In this document: positions 11,251-22,815 of the stretch, piece after piece
Layout: each line of letters opens with the position of its first letter
How positions within the stretch are numbered: position 1 is the stretch's first letter
Source of the DNA: Owenia fusiformis
Lineage: Eukaryota; Annelida; Polychaeta; Sabellida; Oweniidae
Length of the DNA: 64,000 bases
Reading direction: 5' to 3'
Assembly (NCBI GenBank): GCA_903813345.2
Contig: CAIIXF020000008.1
Span: 18,214,822-18,278,821, forward strand
Program-made: the position numbers and the translations under genes
Notes under the pieces: model-generated
What the model was told of the DNA's origin: nothing
The model's input: the letters and a program-made list of their open reading frames with translations, nothing else
Database searches by the model: none

Positions 11251-14200
11251 TATTGAATGTTGTCTTCTTGAATAATCTACTTTTCTTCATTCATGAACTT
11301 ATTTCTATGTTAACAACTTGCTTCCCTTCGTCTTCTTTCACCAGAATAATTTATCCCCTCGTATTCTTTAGAAGTTCTGTTTGCTATTTTGTCAAACTAA
11401 GTCTAGGATGTCATGATGATATATTTTATTGTCACGAAATATTACTGAACTTATAAACTTAAAAAGCGTGGAGATCAAAAGTTGAATAAGTTCATGATCA
11501 GACATCTAGTTGTTTAACTATCGTTTTGTGGATCAGGCAATCGTTCCCTCGTGCAGAGAATAATTCAACTTTTCGTATCTCTTCTTTCTTTTGATGATGA
11601 TATGTAAACCAATGATGATAGTGTTAATGTCAATGAAGAGATACTTTATACCTTTAATCCTTAGTTGATCGCTAACAACGTTATCCACTTAAAACGCTTT
11701 TATAAGTTCACCGTCTATTTTCTGAATGAACCACGTTAAGTTTTAACGGGCCTTTAATACTGTACTTTACACACAAGGTCTCTCCCGGGCTTCCCCGCCT
11801 CGATTCACATTCATTTGAATAAGAAAATAAAGTTATGGACTCGAAATAAGAGTTTAGATATTTAAAACCTGACAAGTATTGTCGGTTTCTCTATCAATGC
11901 TGTCAGTAGGATCGACTTGATGGATTGGTCCTATGGAAAACTAAACCTGCGTGGAGAGCAACACTGAATTATTAACCCTCTTGATTGGTTAGGCGTATTT
12001 AATTAAACAATCCCGATATGATTAGATTATTGATGGTATTCATGAGCTACCAATCCAAAAGTTAAATATTCAATGCTTGACTTTTTGTATTGGCTTTTGT
12101 ATTGCCAATACGTGACAATATTTCAAATTATGTGTATTTAAAAAGCTAAACTTCAAATGTACTTGAGGCTTGGAATTCAATAACATTCTTCATAATAAAC
12201 GTGACCAAAGTCTTTTGCAAGTGGTGAAAGAATTCAAAATCATGAAATTATAGGGTTCTGGGTATTAATTTTATTTGCTAGTATTGTCTTTTGTAAGTCT
12301 TATTGTGTCTCTCGTTGAGTGACTTTTAAGGTTAGACCGGAGAATTACCGACCTACTAGTATATTCTAAAGTGAATGTAAATTTCAACAGTTGAAGTTCT
12401 ACATCATTTTTTCGAAAAAGTTATTTCACCGTTAGTGCGAGCGTTAACTTATTATGTCTATGGCCATTCGCGAGCGACCTCAGTATCAACTTTATAAGCT
12501 TAACAACAACGCATGGGCGATAGGCCTATATCTACTGATCTTAGGCATACGATGGTAGTCGAACTCAGAGAGTAGGTCGTTTGAAGCAATCGCTACAGCT
12601 ATTGTTGCTTTAACGGCAGAATCATATCTTTAGGGTTGACAAAATTGCAACCAACGTTGAAAATTGACCAACCAATCCATTCTTTACGATCTCAAATACA
12701 ATATCTCACCTAAGATCCGCAATATGTTATACATTTGTGAAGTTATCAAAGATTCAAAGTGGGGGGATGCTCAAAATGAAAATGGTTACCATAGATCTCT
12801 AGATCTAATTCTACCTTCAATAGATTAATCCACGACCAAAGCATTCGATAGTCTACATTGTAGTTCAGCATCAACAAGTATCCCTTTTTAAAGAATAAAT
12901 TTTTGTTGAAGCATCTTTGCCTTTCTTAAGATTTCATTCATAATTTTTCTAGTCAGGCCAATCTGTGAGCAATAATTAAGGAGTACCACAGGGTTCATTG
13001 TTAGGTCTGTTTATATATCATGGTTATCTCGAAAAACTCCCATTTCTGATTTTCAGATATTGAAGACTTTAAGCAATGCGTATAAAATCGAAACGTCAAT
13101 CTGTACACACAAGTTGCCCTCAAATGCATGTAGTTTTCTCACATAAATAATCGTTCAGTAACAGCGTTTACTAAGTCCGTTACATAGACTACACATCATC
13201 GTGTAATATGCTTTTGATAGTAATATAGCTATTCTATGACACATATTTTAAACAAGCTTAATCGTTTTGTAAGATATTTGGAGCTAGAACATGTATGACA
13301 CACATCATTTTCTTCAAAAAGCAAATCTCCCGTTCTAAACAAAGATCTGAAGCTGATCGGGTATCTGAAGTAGACTAAGTGGCGCTTGTTTTGTATGCGC
13401 GCTATACATGTATACATTACTGTATTGATTCGTTGGCTTTGCGTTTACGGTTGCGTTATGATAACTTAAACTCTCTATTATCTGTAGATACGTTGTTAGT
13501 TCCGATAGTATTTTATGTTTTATTTTTCATTCCAGCGATAGTTTTCCATTTACCCTAAAAAAATTGATTTCGGGGAGAACATTTGAATTCAAGACATAAT
13601 TTCACAGACTCAAATATCATATTTCTTTAGATCAAATTATGTTTTCGGACATCAGGACACCCCTTTACGAAACCTACTTGAATTCAGGTGTCATCAAACG
13701 TGTGATGGGGATTAATGACATTTAGTGTATGATTTTCTAAACAGCGCTCGCTAAAACTGAATAAACACTTCATTTTCCATTCATGGCGAAGCTCATAAAA
13801 TAAACATTTTTTCTCTCTGTACAAAGAAGGTGATAGGATGCTGCAGGCCTGTGTTGATGGATCATATAAGCTTCAGTTCATTTTCACAATACACTGTTGA
13901 AATAAATGACAACATAGCGAGCGTGCGACAGTTTTTAGAGTAAAATAAATTTCAATTATAGACTAGAAATTTCGCGTTTAAGAAATTACTTCAATGCAGT
14001 TCGAAATGATCTATTTTTAAGTAGATACTTTTCAACCTGGTGTAAAAGCACGATGTCACTCCTCATACAATCTTTTTAACTTAGTTGAGGAAAATGTGTC
14101 CACCGCCAGCAAATCGATTACGTCAATCAAGAAAATAGTATGGAGAGCACATCATGATACTTTTCTGATCAATCACATTCAATATGTTAGGATTACACTT

Positions 14201-14984
14201 TTGGACCCAAGAATAAATATAAAGAACATGTAAATGTCGTTCTTCTACCGGATCGTGTTCCAGAATATATACAGATCATTTACTCGAATTAAGTTCGAGG
14301 CATCTTAGGTCTGTTTGTTTGACAGAAAACATACTTTTCTTTCACGTTTGGTTTGAATTTTTGACATGAGTACCAGCGTAAGGGGATTACAAAAGACAGT
14401 GATCAAATAAATATTTTGTAAAAATCTAATAAACAGTACATCGTTTTAATAAAACTTTATCTTTACATGACCTTTTGCCATTGGGCGACGATCCCTTCCA
14501 TTGTCAAAATAAACACAATTTTGATTTCAATCAAAGATTATGGAGATTATAGACGAAATGTAAACACTCAACTACGAATAGAGTGCAGTTTTTTGCAGCT
14601 TCAGGATGTTAACTTTTGTACGATCTCGTTTTGTAGACTATTGTGGTTTAGCCTATACATTGCCTAAAAGCCACGGCGCCGTCTACAGAGCTCCACAATG
14701 TTTCAAATAACACGTGCCCAAATATTATACCACCAAAATAACTCAACTCTGAAATACCCAAATCCTTGGATCAAAATTGTTGTTGGTTAACTGTTATTAC
14801 ATAACATCACTTACAGATAGATTCATAAATAGATTTGCACATTCCCTCATCAAGAGTATTCTTTTTCCGTGGTATTCCGAAAAGACCCCTATTAAAATAG
14901 AACCAAGTCGTGAAGGTGGGGCAGAACAAGGAAAAGGACGAGGTAGATCTAACGAAATAGTGCCACGGGTCTAGGGGACTAGCG

Positions 14985-15260
14985 ATGTACATGTAAGTCA
15001 GGGAATAGGTATGGGAAATCTAGGGAAAGGGTGATACAGATGCTATGACGAACGGGTAATGCAATATTATCAAACAAAAAATACAGATCTAGGGAACGGG
15101 TGTCATAGGCCAAGGGAACGGGTGATACAAATCTAGGGAACGGGTGATGTATGTTGAGAAAAACATATGATGCAGATCTAGACCCGGGAGATCTAGATAA
15201 CGTGAATGCTGAATTGTTTTGAATGAGTGGTGTAGATCTAGCTAGTTTGGAAACAATTGA
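14985..15260. repeat. Degenerate short tandem repeat around GATCTAGGGAACGGGTGAT
   Basis: The words AGATCTAGGGAACGGGTG and GGGAACGGGTGATACA recur irregularly about every 25-45 bp, with decayed copies on both sides. It is an old minisatellite with no coding potential. Confidence 0.6.
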
Positions 15261-16024
15261 TGCAGATCCACAGAACTACTGATATGAATCCAAGGATCAT
15301 AACTCCCGTGAGATGGTGAAAGATTTGACACAAAGACATATGAGAATGAGCGCTCCCACGGATCAACTTACTTACAAGCGTCGTAAATCCCACATTAATA
15401 TACATAAATCTTGATGATACGATCGTGGTGATGATATTATCGGCCTGGATCTTGATTAATCTGGTAACATAACTTCACGCCATATCCCAAAACTTCTTTA
15501 TTAGAACGATACGATCTTCGGAAGACAAGGAGCTAGCATTTATCTTCAAGATAAAATCAGATTCAGACAATTATAGAAAAGCTATGATTTGTATGCAAGT
15601 TGCAAACATTAATATAACATGAAGTTGACACTGTTTTACATGACAACCTACTATAACATTATTAGGATTCCCGTAGGGGTAACTTGGAGGTAACCGTCTA
15701 CTCAGACATTGAAATCATAAATTATTTTGTAATCACAGGTAGCATTGTTTACTGCTTTAAAGCATTTATTGTTTACCTCTATAATTACGTCATATAATAC
15801 GGGCAAGTTATAAATAAGTTACAATAAGTTAGAAAACAGGCGTATTAATATAATTAATATGTAACCTTTGCATTCGTTTGACTTCATTTCTTAAAAGAGA
15901 GCTTCGTCTTCTAGTTTAACTAGACTCTGCGCGCGCAGGGTATATAATATGAGGCTTCACTCCATAATGGATTTGCCGATTTACCACTAAACATAGACAA
16001 AGCACTTCACCAGTAACATATAAT

Positions 16025-16190
16025 CCACACCAGTAGCCAGTTTTAGACAAGGGGTTCACTTAAAAAATCCAGGGGAGGGTTCATATTTTACTATTTGGTC
16101 AGCGGGAGGGTTCGCTCGGACCCCCTGACCCCCCCCCCTCCCCCCTTCCCCATGATACATTTTTTTCCATACTTGGGCTAGCCATCAGCA
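16025..16190. repeat. Interspersed repeat with a polypyrimidine run
   Basis: Contains GGGAGGGTTC, CGGACCCCCTGACC and a long C/T run, bounded by GTAGCCAG on the left and GGGCTAGCC on the right. Similar pieces occur at 29280-29345 and 40463-40665, so this is probably a dispersed element; its boundaries are approximate. Confidence 0.4.
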
Positions 16191-19001
16191 ACGGGTATCC
16201 TTAGAACTCAAGTTGTCATGACAACCACGACCCATCAGTTCCCATGGCAATCATGTGATTGAAATTGAAAGCAACAATGTCCTTTCTCAAACATGTTCAC
16301 TTCTCACGACATAGAAAAAAGTTGATATCATCTAAAACGTAGAAACAATACACAGCGTTTTGCTCATCTCATATATATTTTGATCCATACAACATTCTAA
16401 AGCATGTCTTGACTCATCAACTTAATTGCTTTACAACTAACGCCGCAACCAATTGTATTTCCTGAACCGGCGAAAGAATATTACCGGAGGTTACTCGCCG
16501 TCTGGCTCAGTAAATGAAGTCATAAATGGCTCATTTCAGGACCTACAAAACAACGATGAGATGTAAGGTGTCGAAATACGAAAGAAAACGGAAATAAATT
16601 AAATGATGTCGTGAAATGAGTTTATGGATTTATCCACCTGACACGATGCCATTATCTCAGCTGCAACTTGACATCGCTTGATCAAAACTAAAAAGTTGCA
16701 TTCCCAAAGTCGCTCCCATATCGTTTTAAGTAAATAACTGTGAAAAACAACCATAAAGAATTCAAAAAATCACCTGGGCGTATTATGAAATATGTGCTAA
16801 TAAAATTTCTCAAAATATATCATATTATATTAGTGTTTTCACCTCTACCGATGCCTTTTATTGAGTATCAAATTACCGGGATAGTTGTTATTTTGTGTGT
16901 GTTTTATATATTGCTGATGTCAGAATAATGAATTATCGTGAAAGGGCTCCCTGCCGTCGCGTTTGACATTCAATCTCATCAGATACTTTGTGAATAATAC
17001 AATAAAAAATATTAAAATACATTTGCTTTAAATAATATAACATTTCAACAGCCTCAATGGTGAGTAGTTTACAAATAAGTGGTTTTTGCCTGAAAAGGTT
17101 CAACGAGGTTGTAACACGGCGGTTAATCAAACATTTGTCTAGATGTATTTTGTATCCATTCCCCATGTATATTCACTTAATTTCTCATTTGTTGACAAGA
17201 AAGGAGGAATTGACGAGGACTAAGAATGACGATATATCCCGAGGTACATTTTTAGACACAGTACATTGCATACTACGAGATGTTATGTGCAAACCCTGGG
17301 GGCATACACCATTCAGTTGCGTGATTGATATTTTCTTTGGAATCCATTTCCTCATTCACTTATTCAAGTTGTTGTCAATTTCTTTTTGTCTGCAACTATT
17401 TTGGCTTTTTGTCGCAAATCTTGTTTGTTCATACGTTCCTTATCTCACGTATCTGTCAATGTGACTCAAGTTCCTTTATAAGTACTTTAATGTTACAACT
17501 TTAATAGAATCAAATGAACGCCACTTGCCCCTTCCATAAATTCACGTATCCCCACAACAATACAAATCTTAAGATAAATATAACTTAAAACTCCTTTTTG
17601 GACGTTTACAACTTTTTTATGTAAAGCATAATAAATGAGAAAACAAGATATTCCATTATGATTGCCAAATATTGTTGCATGTTTGTATGGCATATGGAAT
17701 TTCGATCCTTTCATCGTATCTGTTTTATATCATGTTGTTGATAGGCATAAATTGAAATGACATTTAATTGATAGTTTTGGTCAAAAGCTTACAAGTTAAG
17801 CGAAGTCAACAACATTTCAAAAGGTTTATTAAACCTAAGATGAGACTTACGATTATCTTAGAGAATTACGGCAAAACCAAGGGCACCCGGCGCATCCATT
17901 ACTTTTTTGACAAACTTGAAGTAGGGTACCCCTAGAAAACCTTATATCTTTATAAAATACACGCGCTACCCCTAATTAACTACCAAGATAGACTGGGTTT
18001 TCTTTCGACAATCGTGGGTTAGACTAGGCCTTCTGACACAACCAATTTCTCAGTATTAGAAACTGAAAAATTATATACTAACAACATGTACAAGTATGAC
18101 TTGTAAGAAATCTCATAATACATGGTTTAGCGAATAAAATATCAGAAATAGAAAAGAAATAGCCCGAGGGCTCGACTAATTACAAAAGAACACTATATTT
18201 AACACTTGTCAATACTTTTTTACATTCCAATATTTGATAGAGCGTTTAATTTTTATTGGATATTTTGTACGTTACTTTTTTTAGATTGAAAAGTAATCTA
18301 AATCGCCAATGCTAGATACAAGATAAGTCGAATGCTTGTTCATTTTATACAGTTAGGTAATTATACAGTTATACGACCTGGTGTCCAGCAGGCCCTTTTA
18401 CCTTTAAATGCTCGGAAGTCTATTTAGTAATCATTTCACAATCCTATGGATCCGCGATATAAATACACTCGTTATGCCTCAGTCACATTTGATCTACGGA
18501 AACCGTTTTTGCGAAGTACGGTCGCCCGGCGGTAGTCGTACGGCAACCGTAGAGCAAAAGTTTCCTTCCAGTTTTAATGAGTTGAAACCAAGCCATAGAT
18601 CTATTTTTAGATGTTAAGGTTTTAAATTATATTCTATTCAAATTGTATCATTGTTAAAGCAATGTGTTACTTTAATTATATCACTTACATACATACATGT
18701 ATAGGCCTTCATCATTACTTCAATATTTCATTTATAACTTACATGCAGGCCTTCAACTGAAGTTAGATTAATAAAAGTTGATATATTTGTTGGTGTGATT
18801 TCAGTTCGAAAATTTCTTTGACAAGTATATGTCATGTAAACTGTATTACTTATTTTAGTGACATCTTTCTGATCATGAGTTTTCTTGCGCCCCATGAACA
18901 TATTCCCTAAGTCATTCGGCGAACATTTTCATTATACGACATACATGTAAATTTACAAGCGACATCTTTTTAATAAATAAAAACTTCCAGTTATTAACTG
19001 T

Positions 19002-21497
19002 TCAGTTTTTAGGATTTGATCCTTCCGTTCCTCTATGTTTGATTATCCTTATCATTGGGAATCCCCGTATCAGTAACTGTTTAACGGCAAACTCCTCCGA
19101 ACCACTCGACCGTGCCACCTTCAGTATAGTTGACCTGTGTACGGTTGGGAACAATACACATAGTCTAGAAACGCCTGTCACCACGTCCATAGTCCCTCGC
19201 CTAATCTCAGAGGTTTGGTTTTCAAACCGTCGCTCTATCTCGTTAATCTTTTTTTGGATCTTATCACGCTCATCTTTTGCTTGTGCCCAAAGTCCTGCAA
19301 GTTTACCAGACTTGTATGCGAGTGCATCGACGGAGTCTTTTTTTCTTCGACACGACTTGAAAATGATGACGAGGAAAATAAGTGCTATGATACCGATAAT
19401 GACATAAAGGAAATAGTTTTTAAACCAATCCGATATACCCTGAAAGCCTTTTGAAAACATGGCATTTAATCTGTCTATGGCCCCTGTATCAGCCATGATA
19501 CATTCAGCATCAAGGGTACAAAAACCGCGGTAGTTATTACACGGGCCTGAACGCTTGGGAATGGAGTCACCGTTAGGTCGGGTGATGTTGAAATGCTCGG
19601 AGGAATAACATGTACTGTCTGTGGTATCCTCCCGACAGCAAACTTTGCAGAAGTTTTGTTTCTCATCACACTGACACGCTTCGAGCCCATAAAGATGACA
19701 TATACTCCCCGAGCAGTAACCATTGTCACACATTTTAGCACCATGGTCACACATTGTTGTATCTGGGAGGTGGTTAGCGGCGGGACACGCCCCGTCAATT
19801 CCGTCGCACACGGAGGGATATTTGCACTCAGTGGCTGGTGAACAAATTGCCCATACTGTTGGCGGAACTACTTGACAAGACTGAGTGCAACAGGAATCGG
19901 ATTTTGGACTACACGCATAGCCTAAAGATCTTCTGTACGTGCATTCTGGGTCTGAACCATCGCCCCCGGGTGGTGTGCAACAGGGATCATTTATACCACA
20001 TTGGGAGAGAATGCCACAGTCGCATTCCTCCCCTTCTTCTACTATGCCATTGCCACAGAATGGACCGATAATAATTGAGAGACAGTCACCCTTGTTTGCA
20101 ATAGCTGGCGAAATTCTGTCCTTACTGCATTGTGAAAATTTATCGTTGTTTGGTTTTGTTCCATCTGTAGCATACGGATACATGAGGAAGTTCCCCTTTT
20201 CATTATTTGGCGCACATGCACTGTTGTCTTCATCATCGTGAGGGGATCCAAAGTTATGTCCAAACTCATGAGTAATTGTAGTAGTACTGACGCCACGAGG
20301 GACTCTTGAACCATGGTTTATAAAGGACACAAGCCCCGTGTTGAAATTATATTCTCTACTGCGTGGTGGGTAGAATATTCTACTTTGGCAGATTCCACCC
20401 GGTGACCCGTAACCGCTAGAGCTTGCGATGAAAGCTAAACCTAACACACCGTCATCAAAGTCACGGTAAGTGAATGCCGTTCCGAGACAATATGCGTCAA
20501 AGTTGTACTCTGAGAATGAATTCAGGTAAGAAACAACACTCATTGATTCGTCTTTGAGCTTATACCCTGTGGTCAAACGATCTGTGTACACGGAAATCCC
20601 AGTGATGGTGAATCCGACATTGTCTCCAACGCCATTGCCGTTGAAATCAGTTGCTCTGAAAATGATGTCTGCTTCTGTGATGTGCCAGATCATCTCTGCG
20701 ATTGTGTTCGCTACATTACCGCCTCCTACGTGTCGGTAAAACATGTGGTCAGCCAAAATATGGACTTCACAAGACAAGGGCGATTCCGTTCCATTTCCAA
20801 CAAATCTTTTACGTCTGGGCTTTCTTTCAGTGGACCCTGGTTTATATTGTGCTTTCATCAGTAAAGCATAGTCATTGTCAACTTTTGTTCTTCGGGCAAA
20901 TTCAAAGTCACGTCTTGACTCATTCGAAAAGGGGTGAATAACGTCACTCTCTCGATAAACGACAACTTCTCCATCGGTGAAATTCTTCTCGCCCATAAGA
21001 AATCGTTTAGCAGGTTCGATGTAAAAGCTCTCATTTCCAGCATGGATGACACCATCAAATGTTTCATCAACAATGCCATTGATGAAAGACTTGGGATCAT
21101 CATCAAGATGTCCTTCAAATAGTTTATCACAATAAGGCGTTTCAACAAAAACATCCTCCTCTCTGTAAATTCTCATCTCTGCTTTTGGAGAAACAACTTT
21201 AGAATACGGGTACAAGGAGGCAGAAAATGATTTAGAGAATGCGTAGAATTTTAAATGTGTGACTGATCCAGTTTTGCGCCTGCTCCAGTCTGATTTCGGG
21301 TTTGCGTCTCTCTTTCTTCTGGAATTTGAATCTGGTTTGATATTCGTTATGTTTATTTTAACCATCTGATAACATGTTATGTATTGTCCAATTTGTCCTT
21401 TGCAATCGTCTTTGTGATTAGTACCCTTCGTAATTATGAATGAAAACCACAAAACAAAGAAGAGATATGAGTTCGCCATTTTGGATTTTTCAAGCAT
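19002..21497 (-). CDS. ADAM10-like membrane metalloprotease, intronless, with CUE-like tail
   Basis: An 831-residue single-exon frame. Order: signal peptide (about 7-25); prodomain with candidate cysteine switch C123 (PYCDKL); furin site RKPRRKR ending at residue 231; reprolysin-type catalytic domain with HEFGHNFGSPHD (about 410-421; zinc ligands H410, H414, H420, catalytic E411) and Met-turn M439; disintegrin-like and cysteine-rich region from CGNGIVEEGEECDCG at 481; transmembrane segment about 695-714; cytoplasmic tail. The disintegrin spacing and GSICHLYGLEACQC closely resemble ADAM10, the sheddase acting on Notch and other surface proteins. The tail lacks the usual proline-rich ADAM10 sequence; it has a charged coiled-coil-like stretch (735-768) and a CUE/UBA-like stretch (about 777-814, LFP and LL motifs). 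Catalytic residues look intact. Absence of introns suggests a retrocopy, or total intron loss. Confidence 0.92.
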   Translation of the reverse strand: MLEKSKMANSYLFFVLWFSFIITKGTNHKDDCKGQIGQYITCYQMVKINITNIKPDSNSRRKRDANPKSDWSRRKTGSVTHLKFYAFSKSFSASLYPYSKVVSPKAEMRIYREEDVFVETPYCDKLFEGHLDDDPKSFINGIVDETFDGVIHAGNESFYIEPAKRFLMGEKNFTDGEVVVYRESDVIHPFSNESRRDFEFARRTKVDNDYALLMKAQYKPGSTERKPRRKRFVGNGTESPLSCEVHILADHMFYRHVGGGNVANTIAEMIWHITEADIIFRATDFNGNGVGDNVGFTITGISVYTDRLTTGYKLKDESMSVVSYLNSFSEYNFDAYCLGTAFTYRDFDDGVLGLAFIASSSGYGSPGGICQSRIFYPPRSREYNFNTGLVSFINHGSRVPRGVSTTTITHEFGHNFGSPHDDEDNSACAPNNEKGNFLMYPYATDGTKPNNDKFSQCSKDRISPAIANKGDCLSIIIGPFCGNGIVEEGEECDCGILSQCGINDPCCTPPGGDGSDPECTYRRSLGYACSPKSDSCCTQSCQVVPPTVWAICSPATECKYPSVCDGIDGACPAANHLPDTTMCDHGAKMCDNGYCSGSICHLYGLEACQCDEKQNFCKVCCREDTTDSTCYSSEHFNITRPNGDSIPKRSGPCNNYRGFCTLDAECIMADTGAIDRLNAMFSKGFQGISDWFKNYFLYVIIGIIALIFLVIIFKSCRRKKDSVDALAYKSGKLAGLWAQAKDERDKIQKKINEIERRFENQTSEIRRGTMDVVTGVSRLCVLFPTVHRSTILKVARSSGSEEFAVKQLLIRGFPMIRIIKHRGTEGSNPKN

Positions 21498-22815
21498 GAC
21501 GTATGGTCACGTGAAGTGATGGTTGATTTAATGATGACGTCATGGTTTTTATGTTGAAGTCGAGGATCTGTGGTCCTTGAATGAGGGCGGTAGCTTGAAT
21601 ACAAAGTCAAGGATACAAGACATGAGTGGATTGAATACATATAGCAAAATTAAGCATTGCAGAGAAGTAGTCACCACCCATTCACCTATCAAAATGGTAC
21701 CGATTATGCAAATATAACCCAGAAATGATAGTATAAGGACTTGTCTTCTTATTACTTTCTTTGGGTTTTAACTCAGCATGCTTGTGTGGTTCACGTATCT
21801 TTAGCCCAAAACGTTTTCTATGGAGGAGGTACAAATTATTTTGAGCCACTGATTTAACATAAGAATATTGAATCTATATTACACTACATGTGCAGTCATA
21901 AATTATCCCATATTAAGCAATTATTGTCAATAAAAGAGAATAAGACATTATGAAATTGATTGTTCATTCATTAGCCTATGCTTAATAATTATAAGTCTCC
22001 AAATACTGTATTTATTTTGCGTAATATTTTAAGTAAGTAAATATGTAGGCCTGACTCTTAATTACGTTGTTAATAAGAAAGGCACATATGAATGCCTCGA
22101 GTTTGTGCAAAGACCAAAGGGTACATGAACAATTGAAAATAGTAGGACGGGCATTTGATGTTTCTGAAATCTGAATACATGATCTGGCTAGTTTTACGAA
22201 TTGATAGTGTCAAAACGTGTCCGTCAAATGTTAGTAAAAAAAACTAAACGCTTTAAACTGAGTAGATGCGGACGTTCATTTATATTTACCGATTTGTCGA
22301 ATGTGAAGAAAATATTTATCGTGAATAATGAAGTCATACTCCTGCTCAGCTATATCAATAAAAAAATTGAAAAGGAATGTTTACTTATTAAGGAACTTGT
22401 TGAAAACATATTAGCTACGCAAACGTCAAAAATCAACAATAGCAGAATAGCCTCCCCGCAGTGCAAGCGCAGTAAAGAAAAGCCAGAATATCGGTGACAA
22501 CAAGTCACTGTATTAGTTAAATGGAACTCGGAAATTGAAACTTTTAAGTTTTCGCGAAAACCAAATGTATATTCAACAGGCAGCCATGACACAAGACTTT
22601 CGACATGATTAGACAATTATTTTTCAAGGTGTTTTGGTATTTGATAAAAAAAACGGTATATTGTTATCTTAAAATACACTACCATTGAAGTATAAATGAC
22701 CGATTGCTTGTTATGATCAAGAGGTTCAATGTATATAGTAGTTGTTGTACATGATAAACCTAAAAGGTTTCAACAAATATTTTAACCATAATGCAACATT
22801 AAAAAGCAGACGATC
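21498..22815. other. Intergenic region
   Basis: Upstream of both the minus-strand ADAM gene and the plus-strand CNBD gene, so it should contain both promoters. A 98-codon basic frame at 22201-22497 has no recognisable domain and is not supported. No repeats stand out. Confidence 0.5.

Larger units (their letters stand above)
11251..19001. other. Long intergenic region without recognised gene
   Basis: No reading frame with recognisable domain content. Contents: a degenerate repeat at 14985-15260, a G/C-homopolymer repeat at about 16025-16190, and a TATA-like word (GGGTATATAATATG) at about 15939-15952 just after a GCGCGCGC run, with no supported gene behind it. A 135-codon frame at 17057-17464 was considered and left out. 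Much of the remainder is AT-rich unique-looking sequence; regulatory DNA for the bHLH gene may lie here (inference). Confidence 0.5.

Noticed and set aside
17057-17464. 135-codon plus-strand frame with hydrophobic C-terminus
   Set aside because: No recognisable domain, AT-rich composition like its surroundings, no splice partners or gene context.
19039-21122. Several plus-strand frames of 60-120 codons
   Set aside because: All are shadows antisense to the ADAM coding sequence.
22201-22497. 98-codon basic frame upstream of the CNBD gene
   Set aside because: No domain; length is within chance for this base composition; not joined in frame to exon 1 by any clear splice site.
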